Assembly (NCBI GenBank): GCA_964386435.1
Contig: CAYLSV010000008.1
Span: 1 to 64,000 of the forward strand
DNA: 64,000 bases
Reading direction: 5' to 3'
From: CAYLSV01 sp964386435
GTDB taxonomy: Bacteria > Planctomycetota > Phycisphaerae > Tepidisphaerales > Tepidisphaeraceae
Below, one piece after another: positions 1-9,600 of the stretch (within the stretch, counting starts at the first letter, position 1; each line of letters starts with the position of its first letter). Under the pieces are notes generated by a model. It was not told the origin of the DNA. It searched no databases and worked only from the letters and a program-made list of their open reading frames with translations. The position numbers and the translations under genes were made by a program.

Positions 1-30
1 CTGCTCATCTAGGTGCTCGGACTCCCATGC

Positions 31-61
31 GTAGCCCCGCCTCTACGAGGCGGTGGGGGTT
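31..61 (+). terminator. CCCCGCC/GGCGGGG hairpin, terminator-like repeat
   Basis: The arms GTAGCCCCGCCTC and GAGGCGGTGGGGGTT pair around a short TAC loop. The same element, with changed inner arms, occurs at 25448, 26189, 46921 and 54342. The T-run is short here (TT), so terminator activity is inferred from the family. It lies downstream of the giant minus-strand gene and of whatever enters from the left edge. Confidence 0.5.
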
Positions 62-115
62 GGGCGACATGGAGGTGGAAGATTCGTCCCGCTATCTCTT
101 CTCTACCCAAACGCA

Positions 116-153
116 ACAACCGGGCGGGCCGCGGTGGCGGCACGCCCGGTTGT
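116..153 (-). terminator. Perfect 11-bp stem hairpin after the giant gene
   Basis: ACAACCGGGCG (116-126) pairs perfectly with CGCCCGGTTGT (143-153) across a 16-base GC-rich loop. It lies 26 bases past the stop codon of the minus-strand giant gene. The position suits a transcription terminator or mRNA 3'-end stabiliser. There is no clear U-tract, so the role is inferred. Confidence 0.5.
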
Positions 154-178
154 CGTTCGAAGGTTGAGGCGATGCGCG

Positions 179-3100
179 TCAGGCGTTGACGAGGATGCCG
201 TTGATGACGCCGTTGATCTCGATGTCGCCAAAGCCGCCGGCCTTGACCTGGCTGTCTTCCTGCAGATCGCCGTTGATGAACAACTGGTCGATGGTGCCGT
301 CGGCGATGATGTTGCCGCCGGTCAGGTAGTTGCCGCTGAAGATCGCCTGGCCGATGCCGCCGCGGCGGACGCGGAGCTCGGCCCGGTAATCGCCGCCGAC
401 GTTGAGCTTCGACAGGTTGTTGTAGGTGACGATGGTGCCGAACAAATCGCCGCCGGTGCGAATCGACTCGATCCGGCCGTCGGGGCCGTCGATGAACAGG
501 CGGACGTCGGAGGAGACGTCGCTGCCGACATCCACGTCGCCCAGCACGCCGCTGACGTTCACCTGTGTGTCGGCGAGGCTGCCGCCGGTGATCAGGTTGT
601 TGACCTGGCCGCCGGTGAGTTGCAGGCCCTCGATGGCCCCGCGGGTGGCCACGGTGCCGATCACGCCGCCGGCGCTGATGCGCGACGGGTAGGCGGCGCG
701 GTTCACATCGACCTCGCTGCGGCCGAGGATGGCGAAGCCGCCGACCTCATCGATGTTGCCGTTGCTGAACACGCGGGTGTTCTGCATGACGCCGCTGTTG
801 GTCACGCCGCTGACCTTGCTGGTCCGCAGCCCGGTGCCGGTGGCGAAGAACACGTCGCTGAAACCGTCGACGGATTGGCCGGTCACCGGATCGAACACGC
901 CGCGGCCCGCGGCCGTGACGGCGGCCGGGAACTTGGCCACGTCGATCAACTCGCCGGTGCCTTGGGCCAGCACCGAGCCGATCGACTCGCCGCCGCCGAT
1001 CTGCGAGTTGCGGATGCCCAGCCCGCCGGCCACCACGCTCTCGATCCGGCTGTCGCCCAGCGTCGCGACCACGCTGTTGAGCAGGCCCAGCGAGTCGCCG
1101 AGGTTGATCTCATCGGTATCGAAGGTGTTGATCTTCGTGCCGATGACCAGGCCGTTGTTGACGTTGATCTCGTCGATCTCGTAGACCCGCTGGCCGTCGG
1201 AGTCGACGAACGTCGGGTCGTCATCGGTGGTGAGGATCTCCAACTCATCGGGCACCACACCGAAAGGCAGGACGTTGATGCCGAACTCGTTGGTCGAGTC
1301 GAACTGGCCCATCGGGAAGTCGGTGCTCGAAGCACGGAACCCGCCGATAACGGAAATGTCCGACCCGATGATCGAGCCGTTGGTGACGCTGATCTCGTCG
1401 ATGCCGAGCTGGCTGATGACGTCGCCGCGGATGTCGGCGTTTTCGGCCTCGACGAGCCCGATGACGCCGCGGGCGTAAACCCCGGCCCCCGGCACCGCGC
1501 CGGTGCCGCTGGGCGAGAGGCCTTCGCCGACGTAAACCTCGCGGAGCTGGCCGTGGCCCGGCAGGCTGGTGGTTTGGTCGGGGTTGGCCGCCACGAGCGG
1601 GCCGACGATGCCCTCGAAGACGCCGACGGCGTTGGTGTTATCGCTGTTGGCAACAATGCGCTGGATCGAGCCGCTGACGATACCGTCGGCCTCGCTGACG
1701 GGTCCATCGCCACCGCCGCCGGCCCCACCGCCGCCGCCGCCGTCGTTGCCCTCGGCCGGCACACCCAGGTTCGGGCGGCGGGTGTTGAAGTCGGTGAAGG
1801 CGTTGATGTTGCCCAGCGACTCACGGGCGGCGATTTCCACCGCCTCACCGACGAGCACGCCGGTGGTGAGCTGGTTGGGGTAGACGCCGAACTGGTCGGG
1901 CAGCAGGTTGCGGATCGGGTCGAGCTTGGTGCCCGCCGCCGACCGGCCGAAGCCGATGTTCTGGGCTTCGAGCAGGCCGATGCTGGTCGCCTCAACGCTG
2001 ACGAGTTCGCCGAGGGTGTCGTTGACAATCTCGTCCATCGGGCCGGCCTGGATGTTCAGGACGTCGACCCGCTTGCCCTCGAAATTGAGCGTGGTGGTCC
2101 GCAGCAACTGCGACTCGAAGTCGGTGACCCGCTCCAGGCGGAGCTCGGCACCGGTCACGAGGTTGCTGAACAGCGGGTCCAGATCGTCCTCGCCGAAGCC
2201 GATCGGGGCGGGGCTGTCGGGCCGCGGGAACGGCCGCACGCCAAGTCCGGGAGGTGCCTGCCGACCGAAGCCGGGGGCACCGAACCCACCGCCACCGCCA
2301 CCGCCGCCGCCACCGTCGCCGCCCCCACCGTCGCCGTCGTCATCGTCGTTCGGGGCGAAGGGCGTGTCGAAGACGACGTCGGTCGTCTGGCTGTTGCTCA
2401 AGAAAATGGAGCCGATTTCGGCGCGGGAGTTGAAGCCGTTTTCGGCCTCGACCTCGAACGAGCCGTTGGCGTTGATGTCCAGGATCACCCGGCCGCCGCC
2501 GGGGCCGCCGGTGGGCGAGGCGCCGCGGACGGGCAGGGTGCGGATCGTGCCGCTGGTGCCGCCGGTGGTGAGCGGGCCGAACGTCGGGTCGAATCCGACT
2601 TGCAGACCTTGGGCGAACTTGATCTCGACGTTGGTGCCCGAGTCGTCGCGGAGGACGGTTTCGCCGCCGTTGTCGATGTTCACGGTGTCGGGCAGGCCGC
2701 CGCCGAACAGCGGGTCCTTATAGGCCAAGCCGCCGACGCGGATGTACCGCACGTTGCCACCGGGCCCGGTCGAGAAGATCGGGCCGCCGGAGACGGAGTT
2801 GCCCATGTCGCCCAAGACGTCGATGAGGTGGATGGTGCCGTCGATGCCCAGGCCGTCGACGTTGGCGGCGAAGATCGGGTTGGTGTTGCGGCCGCCCAAC
2901 GTGCCGATCTCGCCGGCCCGGACCACGCCGATCTCGCCGTTGGCCAGCAGTGAGCCGTTGAAGGTGCCGGGGGCGTCGATGAGCTGGTAATTGTTGACGG
3001 CCACCGCCGGGTCGAACAGCAGGTCGGCCGGGTCGCGGGTCACGCCACTGAAGACGTTGAGAATGACATCGGCCGGGGCGTCGTCGTCGCCGAGGACGCC

Positions 3101-6100
3101 GAACGCCTTGACCCGGCCCACGGTGCCGGCCGGGGCGTCAAGGTTGATCGGGAAGTTCAGCGTGCCGACGCTCGAGCCGGCGATTTCGCGGATGTTGCCC
3201 TGCGGCACCCGCAGGTTTGCCCCGAACGAAGACGTTTCCAAATCGAACACCGGTTGGGCGAAGACAAAGCCCGGCGAGAGCAACGCGCCAAGGTCGCCGT
3301 TGCGAATCTCCAGCGGCTGCAGGCCGTCGAGGAAGATGCTGCCGCCGCGCGGTGCGATGCCGCCCAGGCTCATGTTGTCCACGCCCCGCAGGGTCAGCAC
3401 GTACGTCGAGTTGCTGCCGCTGCCGATTTGGCCGTAGGTCTGCCGCTCGGTGCCGCCAACGCCTTGGGTCAGGCTGTTGTTGATCGTGACGAAATCGCCC
3501 GACCCGAACGCCCCGCTGCTCAGGAAGCCGCCGACCGCCACGCGGTAGATGCCCGGCATCTGGGCGGTGAATTGCAGCGACTCGCCGCGGGGGGTGTCGA
3601 CCGGCACGAATGCCGGGCCCAGGCCGCCGAAGAACTGGTCGTTGTCGACCAAGTCGTTGGCGTTGCTGGCCCGCAGCACGCCGTTGGGGTCGAACACAGC
3701 CACTTTGCCGCTGGGCGAGTCGAAGTCGATAGTGATGGTCTGCCCGGCCAGCAGCGGCACGCCGTAGAAGTCGACGTCGCCGCCCTCGCCGATGACCCGC
3801 ACGGCCCCGCCTTCGAAGTCGAGCGATTCGACCTGTCCGGTGCCGAGGATTTCGGGCGTGTCGAACGAGTTGTTCGAGTAAACGCCTTCGAGGTCGGATT
3901 CGATCTCGACGTAATCGGTGGTCAGGCCCGGCGTGTTCGGGTCGTTGAGGACCAGGCCGCTGCCGGTGAAGCCGCCGGAGGTGGAGATGATCTGCCCGAC
4001 GTTGCCGGCGATGGCCATGTCGAAGCCGGTGCGGTAGCCCAGGGCCTGGCTGCCGCCGATGCTGCTGATGGAGACGATCTGCCGCACGTCGCCGTTGACG
4101 GCGAAGTTGGACGCGAGCGTGCTGGGCCCGCCGATGGGCACGCCCCCGGCCGACCCGGTGAGGATCGAGCCGGCGTAGAACGTGTCGATCGAGCCTTCGA
4201 TGTTCACCCGGCCGGTGATGACGCCGTCGACGAACACCCGGCCCATGGTGCCGGTGCTGTAGAGGCCGGGGGCAAAGCGGTCGCGGCCGCGGATGCCAAA
4301 GTCGGCGGGCAGGAAGCCGTTGTTGTCGAAGAAGTCGCTGAAGTCCAGCGAATCCTGCGGCAGCGCGATCGGGTCGGTGGCCTCGCCGTCGTCATCGTCC
4401 GGACCCGGGGCAAACTGCCGGCCGCCGATGAACACGGAGCCGGCACCGTTGACCTCGAACTCGCCGCTGGCGGTGTTGACGATCACCTGGCCGGCGTCGT
4501 CGATGGTGAACGTGCCGTCGTCGTCGTCGTCGGTGGCAATCGTGATCCGGGCCAACGGGTCGTCCACGTCCAGCAGCACGGCGTAGAGGTCGGCCGTCTG
4601 CGGCCGCAGCCGCTCGTCGATCAGCAGCAGCTGGTCGGTGTTGGTGTCGGTCCCCAGGAACGCCCCGCGCTCGTCGTCGTTGCCGGGGTTGCCGTCTTCC
4701 AGACGGAACAGCGAGCGGACGTTGGGGCTGAAAGTCAGGCCGCGGACCTGCGCGCCGGGAACGCGCGACTCGTCCAGTCCGCGTATCGGAATCGCGCCGT
4801 CGGGGTCCTGCAACGGGCCGAGCGACGTGCTGGCGGCAATGCCGACCGACCCTTCGCCGGCGTTGATCAGATCGTTGAGGTTGATGCGGATGAACTGCCC
4901 GTCCTCGCCGTCGCCGATAATGGCGTAGACGAAGCCGCGTTGCCCCGGCACGGCCTCGAAGCCGTTGAAGGAGGTGATGACCTCAGACTCCGGCTCGGCC
5001 TCGGCGGTGCTGCCGCTGCTGCTGGCGGGGGTGAGCACCGGGATCAACGCCCCGATGCCGTCGAGGTCGTCGAACCCTTGATCGTCGAACGTGTCGGTGT
5101 CGAACACCGTGCCGCCGCTGTTCCGCTCGATCGTGTAGATGCCGCGGCGGGCGAACCCGACCGAGTCGTCGCCCCGGCCGTCGCCGGAGAAGCGGGTGCC
5201 GTGGACCTTGAGGTTCGCATCGGTGTCGAACGTGAAGCCGTCGACGAACACCGGCCCTTCGATCACGAACTGCCCGAACGCCCCTTCCTGCCGGATCAGG
5301 TCGCCGCTGGTGGAGCTGCCGCGGGTCGTGAAGCCGCCCTCGGGGGCGACGATGCGGAACAGGATCGGCGTGCTGATCTCCGCCGGATCGCCGTTGACGC
5401 TGGGCAGGAACTGCTGGGCGTTGATGCCGAAGTAGAAGTCGCCGGTCACGAAGTCGAAGTCGGCCCCAATCACGTTGTCGATCAGCCCGGCGAAGTCCTC
5501 GAACTCGCGGTCCTGCGACGGATCGGTAAACGGCACCACCTGCTGCAGCACCGGGATCGTCAAATCCTGCTGGATGATCACCGCACCAGTGGCCGTGTCG
5601 AACCGCCCTAGGAACAGCAGCGGCACGTCCTGCTCGTCGTCGCCCCGCTGCAGCGGCAGGTTGTACTGGAACACGCCGAACAGCAGCCCATCCTGGTTCG
5701 CCGCGATCGACGTGAACTCGAGCAAGTTGCCCGGCGCGAAGGCGTCGAAGTCGCGGACCCGGATCCCGAACCCGCCGCCGTCGATCGGCAGCCGCGGGGC
5801 GAGGTTGAACAGGAAGTCTACGCTGTCGGGGGTGAACTCGGTGAAGCCGAAGTTGTCGTCGCCGCTGAAGTCGCTGATCGGCCGGACGCCTTGGGCTCCG
5901 CCGATGCCGCCCAGTTCCCGCCGCTCGCCGTCGGGGCCGAACACCGTGGCCGGCAGCGCCGTCAGCTCGGCCTCGCCGAACTCATTGGTGTACGAGCCGA
6001 CCAGCGTCGCGGTGCCCTCGCCGCTGAACGAAATGCGGACCTCCGAGCCCTCGTCATCACCGGGCGTGAGGATCTGGGCCGTTTCGCCGCTGGCGATCGT

Positions 6101-6307
6101 CGTGAGGAGCCGCCGCTGCTCGAGTTGTTCGATCGGGGCGGCCACGGCTTGGGCCATTGCCGGGCCGTCGGAACTCCGCAGCGCCGCCAACGCCGTCCCG
6201 GCCGCACGCCGCACCGCCGCGGCGCCGCGGCCGATCAGAGGACGCCGCCGAGGTTGCCGGTTGCTGCCGACGCTGCCAATGCCGCTGGACGATGCTTCAC
6301 GAGCCAT
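179..6307 (-). CDS. Giant extracellular beta-rich protein with LEPR-XLL-type N-terminal motif
   Basis: Predicted secreted or surface protein of 2042 residues; function unknown. The start chosen is the ATG at 6307, preceded by AGGATCAGGAAC; in-frame ATGs at 6346 and 6385 lack such a site. The N-terminus is arginine-rich and carries IEQLEQRRLLT, matching the LEPR-XLL motif seen at the N-terminus of large exported planctomycete proteins. The middle contains a stretch like a bacterial pre-peptidase C-terminal (PPC) domain, with DVDFYGVPLLAGQTITIDFD and PGIYRVAVGG. The rest is Gly/Asp/Asn-rich with repeated short strands such as GEIGTLGG and IGLVEAENADIRGD, suggesting a long beta-helix or beta-solenoid. 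Two glycine tracts interrupt it (coding positions near 2280-2340 and 1700-1740). No C-terminal sorting signal was recognised. A large surface or adhesion protein is plausible but unproven. Confidence 0.8.
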   Translation of the reverse strand: MAREASSSGIGSVGSNRQPRRRPLIGRGAAAVRRAAGTALAALRSSDGPAMAQAVAAPIEQLEQRRLLTTIASGETAQILTPGDDEGSEVRISFSGEGTATLVGSYTNEFGEAELTALPATVFGPDGERRELGGIGGAQGVRPISDFSGDDNFGFTEFTPDSVDFLFNLAPRLPIDGGGFGIRVRDFDAFAPGNLLEFTSIAANQDGLLFGVFQYNLPLQRGDDEQDVPLLFLGRFDTATGAVIIQQDLTIPVLQQVVPFTDPSQDREFEDFAGLIDNVIGADFDFVTGDFYFGINAQQFLPSVNGDPAEISTPILFRIVAPEGGFTTRGSSTSGDLIRQEGAFGQFVIEGPVFVDGFTFDTDANLKVHGTRFSGDGRGDDSVGFARRGIYTIERNSGGTVFDTDTFDDQGFDDLDGIGALIPVLTPASSSGSTAEAEPESEVITSFNGFEAVPGQRGFVYAIIGDGEDGQFIRINLNDLINAGEGSVGIAASTSLGPLQDPDGAIPIRGLDESRVPGAQVRGLTFSPNVRSLFRLEDGNPGNDDERGAFLGTDTNTDQLLLIDERLRPQTADLYAVLLDVDDPLARITIATDDDDDGTFTIDDAGQVIVNTASGEFEVNGAGSVFIGGRQFAPGPDDDDGEATDPIALPQDSLDFSDFFDNNGFLPADFGIRGRDRFAPGLYSTGTMGRVFVDGVITGRVNIEGSIDTFYAGSILTGSAGGVPIGGPSTLASNFAVNGDVRQIVSISSIGGSQALGYRTGFDMAIAGNVGQIISTSGGFTGSGLVLNDPNTPGLTTDYVEIESDLEGVYSNNSFDTPEILGTGQVESLDFEGGAVRVIGEGGDVDFYGVPLLAGQTITIDFDSPSGKVAVFDPNGVLRASNANDLVDNDQFFGGLGPAFVPVDTPRGESLQFTAQMPGIYRVAVGGFLSSGAFGSGDFVTINNSLTQGVGGTERQTYGQIGSGSNSTYVLTLRGVDNMSLGGIAPRGGSIFLDGLQPLEIRNGDLGALLSPGFVFAQPVFDLETSSFGANLRVPQGNIREIAGSSVGTLNFPINLDAPAGTVGRVKAFGVLGDDDAPADVILNVFSGVTRDPADLLFDPAVAVNNYQLIDAPGTFNGSLLANGEIGVVRAGEIGTLGGRNTNPIFAANVDGLGIDGTIHLIDVLGDMGNSVSGGPIFSTGPGGNVRYIRVGGLAYKDPLFGGGLPDTVNIDNGGETVLRDDSGTNVEIKFAQGLQVGFDPTFGPLTTGGTSGTIRTLPVRGASPTGGPGGGRVILDINANGSFEVEAENGFNSRAEIGSIFLSNSQTTDVVFDTPFAPNDDDDGDGGGGDGGGGGGGGGGFGAPGFGRQAPPGLGVRPFPRPDSPAPIGFGEDDLDPLFSNLVTGAELRLERVTDFESQLLRTTTLNFEGKRVDVLNIQAGPMDEIVNDTLGELVSVEATSIGLLEAQNIGFGRSAAGTKLDPIRNLLPDQFGVYPNQLTTGVLVGEAVEIAARESLGNINAFTDFNTRRPNLGVPAEGNDGGGGGGAGGGGDGPVSEADGIVSGSIQRIVANSDNTNAVGVFEGIVGPLVAANPDQTTSLPGHGQLREVYVGEGLSPSGTGAVPGAGVYARGVIGLVEAENADIRGDVISQLGIDEISVTNGSIIGSDISVIGGFRASSTDFPMGQFDSTNEFGINVLPFGVVPDELEILTTDDDPTFVDSDGQRVYEIDEINVNNGLVIGTKINTFDTDEINLGDSLGLLNSVVATLGDSRIESVVAGGLGIRNSQIGGGESIGSVLAQGTGELIDVAKFPAAVTAAGRGVFDPVTGQSVDGFSDVFFATGTGLRTSKVSGVTNSGVMQNTRVFSNGNIDEVGGFAILGRSEVDVNRAAYPSRISAGGVIGTVATRGAIEGLQLTGGQVNNLITGGSLADTQVNVSGVLGDVDVGSDVSSDVRLFIDGPDGRIESIRTGGDLFGTIVTYNNLSKLNVGGDYRAELRVRRGGIGQAIFSGNYLTGGNIIADGTIDQLFINGDLQEDSQVKAGGFGDIEINGVINGILVNA

Positions 6308-6564
6308 GTTGTTCCTGATCCTTAATTCACTGACCTCGGTCGCCATCAACTGACGCCAACCTCGACGAACCTCCACAGGCCGCACCTGCCGCCGGGCAGC
6401 CCATCATCGGCCCTGCGCGGCAACTGTCAATCGCCGTGCCGCCGGCGCGCCAGCAGGGCCGTTGCCTTGCCGCCACGTTGAAGCCCGCACACGCGGCCTC
6501 ACCACCTGTAGACGCCGCCCGGTCCGCAGTTGTTTCAACGGCCCCAACGCCCTACAACCCCTTT

Positions 6565-6897
6565 ATGTCCGACGACCCGGCCACCGCCGCCAAGCTCAGC
6601 GACGACGACGTCCGCCACGTCGCCAAGCTCGCCCGGCTCGCCATCCCCGACGACCAGATCCACCGTTTTGCCGAGCAACTCTCGGGCATCCTCGGCTACG
6701 TCGAGCAGATCGGCGAGGTCGACGTCGAAGGCGTCGAGCCCACCGCCGTCGCCGTTCCCATGACCAACGTCCTCCGCGACGACACCATCGGCCCCATGCT
6801 GCCCGTTGACGCCGTCCTCCAGAACGCCCCGGACCGCGACCCGCCGTTCTTCAAAGTGCCCAAAGTCATCGGCGGCGACGAGGACTCGGCCGGGTAG
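6565..6897 (+). CDS. gatC: Asp-tRNA(Asn)/Glu-tRNA(Gln) amidotransferase subunit C
   Basis: GatC is the small scaffold subunit of GatCAB, which amidates mischarged Glu-tRNA(Gln) or Asp-tRNA(Asn). The 110-residue product shows the family's signature (VRHVAKLARLAIPDDQI, then GILGYVEQIGEVDVEGVEPT) and ends with the typical RDPPFFKVPKVI. The ATG at 6565 gives the normal length; an upstream in-frame extension to 6436 has no family similarity. It is followed 81 bases later by gatA on the same strand, so an operon is likely. No gatB is present in the window. Confidence 0.95.
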   Translation: MSDDPATAAKLSDDDVRHVAKLARLAIPDDQIHRFAEQLSGILGYVEQIGEVDVEGVEPTAVAVPMTNVLRDDTIGPMLPVDAVLQNAPDRDPPFFKVPKVIGGDEDSAG

Positions 6898-6978
6898 TCA
6901 TTTATTCTTTGTCATTTGTCCTTCGTCGATCACGCCGCGGACAAACAACAAAGGACCAGGAACAAAGACCAATTCACC
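6898..6978. repeat. AT-richer imperfect inverted repeat of CTTTGT/ACAAAG words between gatC and gatA
   Basis: This spacer is visibly richer in A+T than its surroundings. It is built of words such as TTCTTTGTCATTTGTCC, followed by GGACAAACAACAAAGGACC in the opposite sense, so an imperfect hairpin is possible. The same vocabulary recurs at 29456-29556. Its 3' end also carries the AGGAACAAAG stretch upstream of the gatA start. Confidence 0.5.
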
Positions 6979-8448
6979 ATGTTGAGCTTCGACACCATCG
7001 CCGCCGCCCGGGACGCGGTTCTTGCCAAGGACATCAGCGCCTCGGAACTGGCCCGGCAGGCCATCTCTCGGTTGGAGGCGGTGGAGCCGAACGTCCACGC
7101 CTTCAACAGTCACAACGCGGTGCGGGCGCTGGAGCGGGCCAACGATGTCGACGCCGGGCGGATCACCGGGCCGCTGGCCGGGGTGCCGATCGCGGTGAAG
7201 GACAACATGTGCACGACGTGGGACGCCACGACGTGTTCGAGCAAAATGCTGGAGCATTTCCACTCGCCATACGACGCCACCGTCGTGCAGCGGCTGGAGG
7301 CGGCCGGGGCGGTGCTGATCGGCAAAACCAACCTGGATGAGTTCGCCATGGGCAGCTCCACCGAGAACAGCGCCTTCGGCCCGACCCGCAACCCGTGGAA
7401 CACCAGCCTCGTCCCCGGCGGCAGCAGCGGCGGCAGCGCGGCGGCCGTGGCGGCGTCAGTCGTCTGCGGCGCCCTCGGCTCCGACACCGGCGGCTCCATC
7501 CGCCAACCCGCCGCCCTGTGCGGCCTCGTCGGACTCAAGCCGACCTACGGCCTCGTCAGCCGTTGGGGCCTGGTCGCCTTCGCCTCGTCGCTCGACCAGA
7601 TCGGCCCGCTCACCTGGACCGTCGAGGACGCCGCCCTCTTGCTCAACGCCATCGCCGGGCACGACCCGCTCGACTCCACCTCGCTGCCGGTCGAGATTCC
7701 CGACTACACAGCCGATCTCGACAAGCCGATCGACAAGCTGAAGATCGGCGTCGTCACCGATCTGCCAAACGCCGGCATGGATCCTGAAGTCGACAAGGCC
7801 TTCGCCGCCGCCCGAGAAATCTATGAAGATGCCGGGGCCGAAGTCGTCGAGGTCACGCTGCCGCACCTGAAGTATGGGATCGCGGCGTACTACGTCATTG
7901 CCCCCAGCGAAGCCTCCAGCAACCTCGCCCGCTACGACGGCGTCCACTTCGGCCACCGCACCGACGAAGCGGTGAGCGACATCGTCGAACTGTTCTCCAA
8001 AAGCCGGGCCGAAGGCTTTGGCGATGAAGTCCAACGCCGCATCATGATTGGCACCTACGCCCTCTCCAGCGGCTACTACGACGCCTACTACAACCGCGCA
8101 TTGCAGGTTCGCAGCAAAATCCGGCAGGATTACACCGAAGCCTTCAAGAAATGCGACTTCGTCCTGACGCCCACCACCCCCACCCCCGCCTTCGCCATCG
8201 GCGACAAAGCGTCCGACCCGCTTGCAATGTACCTTTGCGACATCTTCACCGTCGCAAGCAATATTGCCGGCAACGCCAGCGTGAGCATCAACGGAGGTTT
8301 CACCGCCGGCGACACGCCGCTGCCGATCGGCATTCAACTGGTGGGGCCAAATTTGAGCGAGCCACAGTTGTTGCGTGCCGCCCGAATGTTTGAGGCCGCC
8401 ACCGAACATCACAAGCGTCGGCCAATGCTAGAAGCCGACGCCGCCTGA
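6979..8448 (+). CDS. gatA: Asp-tRNA(Asn)/Glu-tRNA(Gln) amidotransferase subunit A
   Basis: GatA is the glutaminase subunit of GatCAB; it releases ammonia from glutamine for transamidation. The 489-residue product has the complete amidase-signature triad: Lys74 in GVPIAVKDNM, cis-Ser149 in PGGSSGGSAAA and catalytic Ser173 in GSDTGGSIRQPAA. These spacings match characterised GatA enzymes. The ATG at 6979 begins MLSFDTIAAARDAV; the longer open frame from 6916 runs into the AT-rich spacer and is rejected. It lies directly downstream of gatC. Intact and of normal length. Confidence 0.97.
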   Translation: MLSFDTIAAARDAVLAKDISASELARQAISRLEAVEPNVHAFNSHNAVRALERANDVDAGRITGPLAGVPIAVKDNMCTTWDATTCSSKMLEHFHSPYDATVVQRLEAAGAVLIGKTNLDEFAMGSSTENSAFGPTRNPWNTSLVPGGSSGGSAAAVAASVVCGALGSDTGGSIRQPAALCGLVGLKPTYGLVSRWGLVAFASSLDQIGPLTWTVEDAALLLNAIAGHDPLDSTSLPVEIPDYTADLDKPIDKLKIGVVTDLPNAGMDPEVDKAFAAAREIYEDAGAEVVEVTLPHLKYGIAAYYVIAPSEASSNLARYDGVHFGHRTDEAVSDIVELFSKSRAEGFGDEVQRRIMIGTYALSSGYYDAYYNRALQVRSKIRQDYTEAFKKCDFVLTPTTPTPAFAIGDKASDPLAMYLCDIFTVASNIAGNASVSINGGFTAGDTPLPIGIQLVGPNLSEPQLLRAARMFEAATEHHKRRPMLEADAA

Positions 8449-8542
8449 GCCGAAGCCGGTTGCGCTGCTGGCGGCCGACGGCGCACCACTGCGGGGAAGG
8501 TGTGAGGATCGTCCTCATAGTTCCCGACCCGAAGGAGACGCC

Positions 8543-9598
8543 ATGACCTGGATCGCCGCCCTGCTGTTGTTGCTTCAGATTCCCACCGCCGACAACCGGC
8601 CGCCCCACCGATCGGCCGAGGCCCCCGGCGTCTACGACACCCACGTCGTCCAAGCCGAGGGCCAAGTCTGGCCGCTGCCGCCGGAGGACGGCTTCCTCGT
8701 CTTCGACGCCCTGGGTCAGCGGGGCAGCCACAACCGGGTGGTGCCGGAGGACCCGGAGGTCAACGCCCTGCCGGTCGCCGTAGTCTGGCCGCAGCACATC
8801 TTCGACCACCGCGGCCGGCGGACGACGCTGCAGGGCATCGAGATGTTCTTCAACGTCCCGGGCGCGATCCACGTCTACAACTTTGAACAAGACCCAATCG
8901 ACGCCCGCCGCCACGGCGACGAGGCGGCCCTCGAATCGGCCGACCGCTTGGCCCATCTGGTGCAGCTCGGCCGCCGCGTCGATCCGTCGGCGCGGGTCGG
9001 CCTCTACATGCTCATGCCGCTGCGGGACTACTGGACCCCCAACACCTACGAGCGGCGGCGGCGGGAGTACATCCAATCATGGCAGCAACACAGCGGTGAT
9101 GAACAGAACCCTCAACTCATCGCCGCACGAACAAGGTTCCACGACGCCCGTTTCAAGTTGCTCGATTGGCGGCGGGCCAACCGGCTGCTCGGCCCGTTGG
9201 CTCGGGAGCTCGACTACGTCTGCCCGTCGCTCTACATCTTTTACCCCGAGGCGGAGGGGCACGCCATCTACGCCGAGCATAATCTGCGGGAGGCGGCGTC
9301 GTACAACAAGCCGATCTACCCATTCGTCAACCCGCGTTACCACACAAATGCCCAACCGCCGGAGGTGCGGAGTCAGCCGGTGCCGCTGGAGGTGGCGCTG
9401 CCAATGTACCGCGAAATCGACGAACACGCCGACGGTGTCATTCTGTGGTCCGGCGGCCCGACCGACGACCCCGACCACTGGCGGAACCTGGGCTACTGGC
9501 TGCTGCCCCGCAGCGTCCGCCGCACCGCCACGCTGGAAGAACTGCAACAGATGATCGAGGAGCTGCCCGTCGTCCGCCGCGCCGGACTGGCCCAATAA
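8543..9598 (+). CDS. Secreted protein of unknown function, possibly a TIM-barrel hydrolase-like fold
   Basis: A 351-residue protein starting at ATG 8543 behind AAGGAGACGCC, a good ribosome-binding site. Residues 1-15 (MTWIAALLLLLQIPT) look like a short signal peptide, so it is probably exported. The body has barrel-like segments (RVGLYMLMPLRDYW, LDYVCPSLYIFYPE, KPIYPFVNPRYH, ADGVILWSGG), loosely reminiscent of hyaluronidase-like or other TIM-barrel glycoside hydrolases. I cannot identify catalytic residues with confidence. It stands alone between gatA and the convergent suf genes. Confidence 0.7.
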   Translation: MTWIAALLLLLQIPTADNRPPHRSAEAPGVYDTHVVQAEGQVWPLPPEDGFLVFDALGQRGSHNRVVPEDPEVNALPVAVVWPQHIFDHRGRRTTLQGIEMFFNVPGAIHVYNFEQDPIDARRHGDEAALESADRLAHLVQLGRRVDPSARVGLYMLMPLRDYWTPNTYERRRREYIQSWQQHSGDEQNPQLIAARTRFHDARFKLLDWRRANRLLGPLARELDYVCPSLYIFYPEAEGHAIYAEHNLREAASYNKPIYPFVNPRYHTNAQPPEVRSQPVPLEVALPMYREIDEHADGVILWSGGPTDDPDHWRNLGYWLLPRSVRRTATLEELQQMIEELPVVRRAGLAQ

Positions 9599-9600
9599 CC

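Noticed and set aside
53..2953. 966-residue plus-strand open frame opposite the giant gene
   Set aside because: Ala/Asp/Val-rich antisense shadow produced by high GC; the opposite strand has a coherent secreted protein with recognised motifs.
3254..5611. 785-residue plus-strand open frame
   Set aside because: Same composition bias and no domain; antisense to the giant gene.
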